Of a DNA stretch of 64,000 nucleotides, positions 57,500 to 64,000 are shown piece after piece. The DNA is from Sphingopyxis yananensis (GTDB lineage Bacteria; Pseudomonadota; Alphaproteobacteria; Sphingomonadales; Sphingomonadaceae). The stretch is taken from assembly GCF_020687785.1 (NCBI RefSeq), contig NZ_JAJEWI010000008.1, positions 248,001 to 312,000 of the forward strand, written 5' to 3'. Under the pieces are notes generated by a model. The model worked only from the letters and a program-made list of their open reading frames with translations, was not told the origin of the DNA and did no database searches. The translations under genes were made by a program, and so were the position numbers. Numbering within the stretch: position 1 is the stretch's first letter; each line of letters starts with the position of its first letter.

Positions 57500-58504
57500 A
57501 TGACAAAATTAAACCAATATATGGCACGGGGCATAGAGTTGCTGGGCAGCGACTATGCGATTTTGTGCGGCGCGATGAGCTGGGTTTCCGAACGCAATCT
57601 GGTGAGCGCCATCAGCAATGCTGGTGGGTTCGGCGTCATTGCGTGCGGCGCGATGACCCCCGAATTACTCGATCAGGAAATCACCGCCACCAAGGCGCTG
57701 ACTCAGCGAAATTTCGGCGTCAATCTGATCACCATGCATCCACAATTGTTCGACCTGATCGACATTTGCGCCAAACATCAGGTGACGCATGTCGTGCTGG
57801 CAGGCGGCATCCCCCCCAAGGGCAGCTTGGAAGCCATTAAGGCATCGGGCGCCAAGGTCATTTGCTTTGCCCCAACGCTGGCGATGGGCAAGAAATTTGT
57901 GCGTTCCGGTGTCGATGCCTTGGTTATCGAAGGGTCCGAAGCTGGCGGCCATATTGGCCCCGTTGCAACCAGCATTTTGGCCCAAGAAATTCTGCCGCAT
58001 TTGGCCAATGACGTGCCCATCTTTGTTGCGGGCGGCATCGGTCGGGGCGAAGCGATTGCGGCCTATTTGGAAATGGGTGCGGCGGGCGTACAATTGGGCA
58101 CACGTTTTGTCTGTGCGCATGAAAGCATTGCCCATCCGGCATTTAAAAAAGCCTTTATGCGTGCATCGGCCCGCGACGCTATAACCAGCGTTCAGGTCGA
58201 CCCGCGCCTGCCCGTCATTCCCGTCCGTGCGTTGAAAAATACCGGAACCGAAGCTTTTACCGCAAAACAAATTGAGGTCGCCAAGCTTTTGGATTCAGGG
58301 GCTGTTGACATGATGGCCGCGCAATTAGAGATTGAGCATTATTGGGCAGGTGCTTTGCGCCGCGCTGTGATTGATGGCGACGTCGAAAACGGCTCGCTCA
58401 TGGCTGGCCAATCGGTGTCCATGGTAACGCAGGAAGAAAGCGTTGCGGATATTATCGCTTCGCTGGCGCAGCAGGCCGAAGCCGCGCTGCAAAGCCGAAA
58501 TTAA
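57500..58504 (+). CDS. Nitronate monooxygenase / NPD-family FMN enzyme
   Basis: 334 residues, TIM-barrel flavoprotein. Nitronate monooxygenases oxidise alkyl nitronates; the same family includes FabK enoyl reductases. Visible are the N-terminal AILCGAMSWVSERNLVSAISNAGGFGVI, the FMN-phosphate segments FVAGGIGRGEAIAAYLEMGA and GVQLGTRFVCAHES, and the EGSEAGGHIG loop. Start at 57500, where AAAGG lies 8 nt upstream. The substrate is not certain. It is divergent from the DUF2292/TonB pair. Confidence 0.87.
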   Translation: MTKLNQYMARGIELLGSDYAILCGAMSWVSERNLVSAISNAGGFGVIACGAMTPELLDQEITATKALTQRNFGVNLITMHPQLFDLIDICAKHQVTHVVLAGGIPPKGSLEAIKASGAKVICFAPTLAMGKKFVRSGVDALVIEGSEAGGHIGPVATSILAQEILPHLANDVPIFVAGGIGRGEAIAAYLEMGAAGVQLGTRFVCAHESIAHPAFKKAFMRASARDAITSVQVDPRLPVIPVRALKNTGTEAFTAKQIEVAKLLDSGAVDMMAAQLEIEHYWAGALRRAVIDGDVENGSLMAGQSVSMVTQEESVADIIASLAQQAEAALQSRN

Positions 58505-58546
58505 AAGACAGCTTGCCGCCTTTTCGACGGTCCGGGAGTGAAGAAT

Positions 58547-59251
58547 ATGAAGTTATCGCGCAAAATTATTTTGGCTGGGCTTTTGACGACAGTCGCCGCC
58601 TGTTCGCAAAAAGCACCGCCCCCGCCCCCGCCTCCACCGCCACCGCCACCGCCCGTGGTTGTCATTCCGCCGCGCCCATTGCCCCCAGGCAATGCGTCGC
58701 TAACCCAGATTTTGCCAGGACGCGCGGCGGATGGTCGTTTTGCGACGGCAAACAGCAACCATGTCGGCGACCGCGCTTTTTGGCAGATGAAAATTGCGCT
58801 GAACGTGGCCGCCATTGGTTGCCGTGGTCCCGAAGAAGCACCGCTGGTTGCCGCCTATAACCAAATCATCAAAAACCACACGCGGACCATTCAATCCACG
58901 GAACGGGCGGTGATTGCCCAGCTCAACCGCGAACAAAATTCCAAGGGCAATAGTGCGCGCGATAAATTGTCCACGCAATTGTTCAACTATTTCGCCCAGC
59001 CCCCTGCCCAGCGCGCTTTTTGCACCAAAGCCAATGAAATCGCCCAGCTTGTCGCTGCGACGCCATCCAAGGATTTGGTGACCAATTCCGGCGCACAATT
59101 GGCGGCGCTTGACCAGCCATTTGTCGATTTTTACGAAGCTTATGCACGCTATCAGGTGGAAGTGCGCGCATGGGACGAAAAATATGGCACGCCCAGTCCC
59201 TTTACCGCCCCTGCGGTTCCGGCAGCAGCCCCTATCAGCACCACCAATTAA
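58547..59251 (+). CDS. Lipoprotein with 13-proline stretch, unknown function
   Basis: 234 residues. The lipobox LTTVAAC places the lipidated cysteine near residue 19, so the protein should be lipidated by Lgt and Lsp. A run of 13 prolines follows a few residues later, which could act as a rigid spacer from the membrane. The remainder is helical, with two conserved-looking cysteines (IGCRG and RAFCTK), not recognised. The ATG at 58547 has GGGAG upstream; a GTG at 58538 is an alternative. Confidence 0.8.
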   Translation: MKLSRKIILAGLLTTVAACSQKAPPPPPPPPPPPPPVVVIPPRPLPPGNASLTQILPGRAADGRFATANSNHVGDRAFWQMKIALNVAAIGCRGPEEAPLVAAYNQIIKNHTRTIQSTERAVIAQLNREQNSKGNSARDKLSTQLFNYFAQPPAQRAFCTKANEIAQLVAATPSKDLVTNSGAQLAALDQPFVDFYEAYARYQVEVRAWDEKYGTPSPFTAPAVPAAAPISTTN

Positions 59252-59268
59252 GCGCACTGACGCCTTTG

Positions 59269-59305
59269 GCCGCGCGGTGACATCCATCATCGCGCGGCAA
59301 ATTTT
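59269..59305 (+). terminator. Possible terminator after the lipoprotein gene
   Basis: GCCGCGCG (59269-59276) and CGCGCGGC (59291-59298) pair perfectly over a 14-nt loop, followed by AAATTTT. The T-run is short. Confidence 0.45.
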
Positions 59306-59362
59306 ATGAAATTTCACCGACAGTCATAGCGCCGCGCCCGCGCATCTGTTAGCTAAGGTGCA

Positions 59363-61669
59363 ATGACCAACGCACCGCCGCCTCCCACGTCAGCAGCGCA
59401 GTCAGCGCGCACCATCCTCACCCGCCTGCACGAGGTGATGCCGTCGCGCACCAACGCCCAAAGCAAATTAAACCAAGTCGTTCATATCATCGGCGAATGT
59501 CTGAACAGCGAGGTATGCTCTATTTATTTGCTGCGTGACGGGGCGCTGGAACTTTTTGCGACACGCGGCCTGAAACAAGAAGCGGTGCATGTGACGCGTC
59601 TGGGCTTGGGCGAAGGGCTGGTTGGCACCATTGCCGACCATATCGAAACGCTGAACCTTGACGAGGCCGCCGCCCATCCAGACTTTAGCTATCGCCCCGA
59701 AACAGGCGAAGAATTATTCCACAGCTTTGCGGGCGTGCCGATCATTCAGCATGAACGGGCGGTTGGCGTCTTGTGCGTGCAACATTCGGAATCGCGCCGC
59801 TATGACGAAATTGAAATCGAAGCGCTGCAAACCGTGGCCATGGTGCTGTCTGAACTAATCGCCAACGCCGATTTGGTGGACAGCGAAGCGCAAAGCCATG
59901 CGACATCCACCGACCAATCGTCCATGCGCCTCAGCGGCCAGAAATTGGTGGACGGAATGGGCGCAGGCGTGGCGGTTTTTCACCAGCCCCGCATCACCAT
60001 TGAACATACCGTCGCGGAGGATATTGAGGCCGAACGTCACCGCGTTTATGCGGCGTTCGACAAAATGCGCGAACAAATCGACCGCATGGCCAGCCAAACT
60101 GATTTCGGCGCAGCGGGTGAACATGATGAGGTTTTGGAAACCTATAAAATGTTCGCCTATGACGAGGGATGGTCGCGGCGGATTAACGAAGCGATTGACA
60201 GCGGCCTGACCGCCGAAGCCGCCATTGAACGGGTGCAGCAACGCACGCGGATGCGGATGCGCCAGATTGACGACCCCTTGCTGCGCGACCGGATGCACGA
60301 TCTGGAAGATTTGTCGAACCGGCTCATCCGTATAGTGTCCGGCCAAATGGGCACAGCCGCGCGCATGGGCTTGCGCCAAGATTCGATCCTCATTGCGCGC
60401 AACCTTGGCCCTGCCGAATTGCTGGAATATGATCGCCGCCGCCTGAAAGGCGTGGTGCTGGAGGAAGGGTCCCCCACCGCCCATGTGATCATTGTCGCAC
60501 GGGCGATGGACATTCCCGTGCTGGGCCGTGTAAAAAAGGTCCGCACATCCATCCGTGATGGCGATTTGATGTTGCTGGATGCCAATAATGGCACGCTGGA
60601 CATTCGGCCCCCGCAAATTGCCCAAGATGCTTTTCATGCCAAATTGCAAGCATCGCAAAAACGGCGCGCCAGCTTGGCGACGCTGCGCGACATGCCCGCC
60701 ATCACCAAAGATGGTGTGCCGATCGATTTGATGATCAACGCGGGTCTGCGCGAAGATGTCACCGCGATGGACCTGACGGGCGCGGCGGGCATCGGACTGT
60801 TCCGCACCGAATTTCAATTTCTGGTCTCCGCCACCCTGCCCCAACGGGAACGCCAGCAGCGTCTGTACCGCGACGTTTTGGATGCCGCAGGCGACCGTCC
60901 GGTAATTTTCCGCACCGTGGACATCGGTGGGGACAAGCCGCTGCCCTATATGAATATGCGCGACGAGGCGCTGTCCGAAGAAAATCCGGCCATGGGGTGG
61001 CGCGCCCTGCGCCTTTCGCTGGACCGCGAAGGCTTGCTCAAGGTGCAAGCCCGCGCATTGCTGGAAGGGGCAGCAGGCCGCACGTTGAACGTCATGTTCC
61101 CGATGGTGTCCGAACCATGGGAATATGAAGAAGCGCGAAATCTGTTCATCAGCCAACGGGCTTGGCTGAAAGAGCGCGGTAAAAAACTGCCCAATGCCGT
61201 GCGCTATGGCGCGATGTTGGAGGTTCCAGGCCTGATCGAAACGCTGGACCTGATGTTGCCGCATCTCGACTTTCTGTCCATCGGCACCAATGACCTGACG
61301 CAATTCCTGTTTGCCGCCGACCGCGCCCATCCGCGACTGGCCGAACGCTATGATTGGCTGTCGCCCATTGTCATGCGTTATATCAACCGCGTGGTCAAAA
61401 TTTGCGAAGGCAGCCGTGTTACGTTGGGCGTATGCGGCGAAATGGGTGGTCGCCCGCTTGAGGCCATGGCTTTGCTAGGACTGGGCATCAAGCGCCTGTC
61501 CATTACGCCAGCTGGCGTTGGGCCGGTCAAAGCCATGATCCGGTCACTGGATTTGGGGGCACTGCAGGCTGCTATGCCGTCAATCCTGCAATCACCGACC
61601 AGTAACCCGCGCGGCCAATATCAAAGCTGGGCCGAACGCCATGACGTGGATTTGGGTATAACCGACTGA
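59363..61669 (+). CDS. ptsP: Nitrogen PTS enzyme I (PtsP)
   Basis: 768 residues. An N-terminal GAF domain (about 20-165) is followed by the EI core: a long helical region, the phospho-histidine H374 in TAHVIIVARAMDIPVLG, and the C-terminal PEP-binding barrel with LFRTEFQFL, DIGGDKPLPYMNMRDE, FMFPMVSE-type strand and GVCGEMGGR. EINtr takes phosphate from PEP to NPr and on to EIIANtr, sensing nitrogen through the GAF domain (glutamine and 2-oxoglutarate). It is about 110 nt downstream of the lipoprotein gene. No NPr gene is seen nearby. Confidence 0.95.
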   Translation: MTNAPPPPTSAAQSARTILTRLHEVMPSRTNAQSKLNQVVHIIGECLNSEVCSIYLLRDGALELFATRGLKQEAVHVTRLGLGEGLVGTIADHIETLNLDEAAAHPDFSYRPETGEELFHSFAGVPIIQHERAVGVLCVQHSESRRYDEIEIEALQTVAMVLSELIANADLVDSEAQSHATSTDQSSMRLSGQKLVDGMGAGVAVFHQPRITIEHTVAEDIEAERHRVYAAFDKMREQIDRMASQTDFGAAGEHDEVLETYKMFAYDEGWSRRINEAIDSGLTAEAAIERVQQRTRMRMRQIDDPLLRDRMHDLEDLSNRLIRIVSGQMGTAARMGLRQDSILIARNLGPAELLEYDRRRLKGVVLEEGSPTAHVIIVARAMDIPVLGRVKKVRTSIRDGDLMLLDANNGTLDIRPPQIAQDAFHAKLQASQKRRASLATLRDMPAITKDGVPIDLMINAGLREDVTAMDLTGAAGIGLFRTEFQFLVSATLPQRERQQRLYRDVLDAAGDRPVIFRTVDIGGDKPLPYMNMRDEALSEENPAMGWRALRLSLDREGLLKVQARALLEGAAGRTLNVMFPMVSEPWEYEEARNLFISQRAWLKERGKKLPNAVRYGAMLEVPGLIETLDLMLPHLDFLSIGTNDLTQFLFAADRAHPRLAERYDWLSPIVMRYINRVVKICEGSRVTLGVCGEMGGRPLEAMALLGLGIKRLSITPAGVGPVKAMIRSLDLGALQAAMPSILQSPTSNPRGQYQSWAERHDVDLGITD

Positions 61670-61743
61670 CGCATTTTCCTCGCAACTTCCCCTTGCCTCC
61701 GCTTTTGTAATCGACTGGAATAACAAAGTTTGAGGCAAGGGAT

Positions 61744-62172
61744 ATGATTATGGGCGAGACCAGCAAAGACGTTATCACGGGTGGCTGCCACTGCGGCGCC
61801 ATTCAATATCATATGCCGTCCACCCCCGCCCATCACGCGGTGTGCCATTGCACCGATTGTCGCCGACATGCAGGCGCGCCGATGGTCAATTGGGCCTTGG
61901 TCAGCAGCAATGATATCCAAATCAAAGGCTCACCCAAATTATATGCATCATCCGAAAATGGGCGTCGCCATTTTTGCGGCGATTGCGGCACGGGCCTATT
62001 TTACACCAATGACCAGATTTTCCCCGGAATGATTGACGTTCAGGCCAGCACCCTGCACGACCCCAGCGCGATATTGCCGGTGCAGTGCCAAATTCAAACG
62101 GCGGAACGAATGGATTGGGTGCGCGATCTGGCCGATTTGCCCAGCTTTGAACGCTATCCCCCTATGGAATAA
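61744..62172 (+). CDS. GFA-family protein (glutathione-dependent formaldehyde-activating-like)
   Basis: 142 residues, a small zinc-binding fold. The metal cysteines are in GGCHCGAIQYHM and CHCTDC, with FCGDCGTGLFYTND later, the whole family pattern. Family members were named after formaldehyde activation with glutathione, but most are uncharacterised. The start is 61744 or 61750 (AAGGGAT upstream fits the second better). Convergent with rarA. Confidence 0.87.
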   Translation: MIMGETSKDVITGGCHCGAIQYHMPSTPAHHAVCHCTDCRRHAGAPMVNWALVSSNDIQIKGSPKLYASSENGRRHFCGDCGTGLFYTNDQIFPGMIDVQASTLHDPSAILPVQCQIQTAERMDWVRDLADLPSFERYPPME

Positions 62173-62211
62173 GAGCGATCAGGACAGGTGCGCTGCCCAG
62201 CTAGGCAGCCT

Positions 62212-63546
62212 TCAAGCCATTCGTGCTTCGGCACGGCGGGCATTCCACCATGCAATGCGCTCCGCGATGCGCCGTTCAAAGCCTCGGTCCACGGGCTGAT
62301 AAAATTCCACCGGCCTCATGCCATCGGGCCAATAATTGTCCCCCGAAAATCCATCGGGGGCATCATGGTCATATTGATATCCCGACCCATAGCCCAAATT
62401 TTTCATCAATTTGGTCGGTGCATTCAAGATATTTTGCGGCGGCATTAAGGAACCAGTTTCCCGTGCGCTTTTCCACGCGGCCTTGTGCGCGGCATAGGCC
62501 GCATTGGATTTAGGGGCTGTCGCGCAATAAATGCAGGCCTGCACAATCGCCAATTCCCCCTCTGGCGAACCCAGAAATTGATAAGCATCCTTAGCCGCCA
62601 TACATTGTACCAAGGCTTGCGGGTCCGCCAAACCAATATCTTCGGCCGCAAAGCGGACAATGCGGCGCAGCACATAAAGTGGCTCTTCGCCCGCGACCAA
62701 CATACGCGCCAACCAATAAAGCGCGGCTTGCGGGTCCGACCCGCGCAAACTTTTATGCAGCGCCGAAATCAGATTATAATGCCCGTCCCGATCCTTGTCA
62801 TAAACCGGCATCCGGCGGTGCAAAAACTGGCTGAGCTGCGCAGCATCCAATGTCTGCGACAGACCCGCCGAAAATAAAGTTTCCACCTGATTCAGCAAAA
62901 AGCGGCCATCTCCATCCGCGCTGCTCATCAGCGCCGACCGCGCATCCGCCGTCACAGGCAGGGCGCGGCCTACCAATGCTTCGGCGCGCTCCACCAGCGA
63001 ATTTAGCGCGGCCTCGTCCAAACGGTTTAGCACCAGCACCTGTGCGCGGCTTAACAATGCGGCATTTAATGCAAAGCTGGGGTTTTCGGTTGTTGCCCCC
63101 ACCAAAACCACCGTGCCCCGTTCCACAAAGGGCAAAAATCCGTCTTGCTGGGCGCGGTTGAAGCGGTGAATTTCGTCCACAAACAACAAGGTACGCTGAC
63201 CCATGCGCGCCGCGGCCTTGGCTTCGGCAAATGCTTTTTTCAGATCCGCCACCCCCGAAAAAACAGCGGACAGAGGCGCAAAGCGCATGCCCACAGCCTC
63301 GGCCAACAAGCGCGCAATAGTGGTTTTTCCGGTCCCCGGTGGACCCCAGAAAATGATCGACGACAAATTTCCCGCCGCCACCATGCGGCCAATGGTTCCG
63401 TCTGGTCCCGTCAGATGATCCTGCCCCACAACATCCGCCAGATTTTTGGGGCGTAGCTGTTCCGCCAAGGGCGTGGTGCCATGCGGCCCCTGACCTTGGT
63501 TCTGGTTGGCTTGGTCGCCATCGGATGCGAACAAATCGTCGGTCAT
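62212..63546 (-). CDS. rarA: Replication-associated recombination protein A (MgsA/RarA)
   Basis: 444 residues. AAA+ ATPase that acts at stalled replication forks. GPPGTGKTTIARLLAEA (Walker A), the LLFVDEIHRFNRAQQDGFLP Walker B region and a sensor-1-like VGATTENPSF are present; the C-terminal half has the tetramer-forming SDPQAALYWLARMLVAGEEP and the conserved MAAKDAYQFLG, NYWPDGM and FYQPVDRG motifs. The start lies 6 nt after the glycosyltransferase stop, so the two are probably co-transcribed. Confidence 0.96.
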   Translation of the reverse strand: MTDDLFASDGDQANQNQGQGPHGTTPLAEQLRPKNLADVVGQDHLTGPDGTIGRMVAAGNLSSIIFWGPPGTGKTTIARLLAEAVGMRFAPLSAVFSGVADLKKAFAEAKAAARMGQRTLLFVDEIHRFNRAQQDGFLPFVERGTVVLVGATTENPSFALNAALLSRAQVLVLNRLDEAALNSLVERAEALVGRALPVTADARSALMSSADGDGRFLLNQVETLFSAGLSQTLDAAQLSQFLHRRMPVYDKDRDGHYNLISALHKSLRGSDPQAALYWLARMLVAGEEPLYVLRRIVRFAAEDIGLADPQALVQCMAAKDAYQFLGSPEGELAIVQACIYCATAPKSNAAYAAHKAAWKSARETGSLMPPQNILNAPTKLMKNLGYGSGYQYDHDAPDGFSGDNYWPDGMRPVEFYQPVDRGFERRIAERIAWWNARRAEARMA

Positions 63547-63552
63547 AAGCCC

Positions 63553-64000
63553 TTAGCGCCGCTGCCCGTCTTGGGGGGCCGCGCTTTTTTGCCGGATCAA
63601 GCGCATATATGTATCCACCACCGTCTGGTTAATGGCGTCCCATTGATAGGATTGGCTTTCTTCCAACGCGGCGGCCCCGTGACGGGCGCGCAGCGCGCTG
63701 TTCGTGCAATAACGTTCCAGATCATCCGCAAACAGCGAAATCGCGCCGGGTTCGACCAAATAGCCCGTCACCTGATGCTTGACGATGCTGGCGCTGCCGG
63801 TCGCGCGCGCAGCGACGACTGGCAAACCACAAGCCATCGCTTCCAATGTCACATTGCCAAAGGCCTCGGTCACCGACGGATTAAACAGCATTTCGCTAGA
63901 TGCAATGGCGCGGGCCAAGTCGGTTCCGCCTTGAAAACCGACAAATTTCGCATTGGGCAAACGCGATTGGAACCAGTCACCCGCCGGACCTTCGCCAATC
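63553..64000 (-). CDS. Glycosyltransferase (group 1, GT4-type), cut at the window edge
   Basis: C-terminal part of a GT-B fold glycosyltransferase, cut at the right edge. Reading leftward from the edge, IGEGPAGDWFQSRLPNAKFVGFQ is the typical nucleotide-sugar-binding junction (GDGP-type, then LPN..F.G), then MLFNPSVTEAFGNVTLEAMACGLPVVA, the E-x7-E donor motif, and GYLVEPGAISLFADDLERY. The product and donor sugar cannot be told. Sphingomonads use such enzymes for glycosphingolipids and exopolysaccharide. It lies just upstream of rarA. Confidence 0.9.
   Translation of the reverse strand, partial: IGEGPAGDWFQSRLPNAKFVGFQGGTDLARAIASSEMLFNPSVTEAFGNVTLEAMACGLPVVAARATGSASIVKHQVTGYLVEPGAISLFADDLERYCTNSALRARHGAAALEESQSYQWDAINQTVVDTYMRLIRQKSAAPQDGQRR

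Noticed and set aside
59855..61330. 491-codon frame antisense to ptsP
   Set aside because: Shadow of the ptsP codon structure; the sequence shows no known domain.

Overview
The window is a bacterial chromosome segment from an alphaproteobacterium, almost certainly a sphingomonad (order Sphingomonadales). The evidence is the conserved run rpsB-tsf-pyrH-frr-uppS-cdsA-dxr-rseP-bamA-ompH-fabZ with no lpxD or lpxA, the order tRNA-Leu / NDUFA9-like / uppP / gltD / DUF2059 / gltB, a TonB-dependent receptor, and a GAAC-N7-GAAC LexA-type site of the alphaproteobacterial kind. Coding is dense, and nearly all of it is housekeeping. I see no rRNA, CRISPR array, insertion sequence, integrase or prophage gene. 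The first gene (DMT transporter) and the last (glycosyltransferase) are cut by the window edges.

Layout. 1-3.0 kb, minus strand: EamA transporter, threonine-aldolase-family enzyme, argG. 3.1-5.2 kb, plus: secreted S46 peptidase. 5.3-8.4 kb, minus: cfa and an acyl-CoA synthetase. 8.5-13.2 kb, plus: a tightly packed run of lgt, an NDUFAF7-type methyltransferase, a GNAT enzyme, pgeF and a DASS transporter. 13.2-14.8 kb, minus: RhlE-like DEAD-box helicase. 15.2-16.7 kb, plus: glpK. 16.7-27.9 kb, minus: rpmE, then the translation / isoprenoid / phospholipid / outer-membrane-assembly cluster from fabZ back to rpsB. 28.5 kb, plus: a small membrane protein gene behind a LexA-type site. 28.8-30.4 kb, minus: psd-pssA. 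30.6-31.8 kb, plus: icd. 32.0-33.5 kb, minus: three uncharacterised genes, the first coding for a tail-anchored LuxR-type HTH protein. 33.9-36.9 kb, plus: PF10118 protein, DUF2147 protein, UbiB-like kinase. 37.0-37.7 kb: two identical tRNA-Leu(CAG) genes facing each other. 37.8-46.9 kb, plus: NDUFA9-like protein, uppP, gltD, DUF2059, gltB. 47-49.4 kb: enoyl-CoA hydratase, small exported protein, glutathione transferase. 49.5-51.6 kb: ubiG and lysC, divergent. 51.7-57.2 kb, minus: katG, a TonB receptor, a DUF2292 protein. 57.5-62.2 kb, plus: nitronate-monooxygenase-like enzyme, lipoprotein, ptsP, GFA-family protein. 62.2-64 kb, minus: rarA and the cut glycosyltransferase.

How the parts fit. 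The 17-28 kb block joins protein synthesis (S2, EF-Ts, RRF), nucleotide supply (UMP kinase), isoprenoid and undecaprenyl synthesis (Dxr, UppS), phospholipid precursors (CdsA) and outer-membrane assembly (RseP, BamA, OmpH/Skp, FabZ). UppP at 38.9 kb recycles the carrier lipid that UppS makes. PssA and Psd turn the CDP-diacylglycerol made by CdsA into phosphatidylethanolamine, and Cfa modifies its acyl chains. GltB/GltD, ArgG, LysC and Icd are central nitrogen and carbon metabolism, and PtsP is the nitrogen-PTS enzyme I.

The least explained parts are the LexA-site / small membrane protein unit (28.4-28.8 kb), the three-gene operon with a membrane-tethered HTH protein (32.0-33.5 kb), the inverted tRNA-Leu pair with its gene-free 440-nt spacer, and a perfect AT-rich palindrome upstream of katG.
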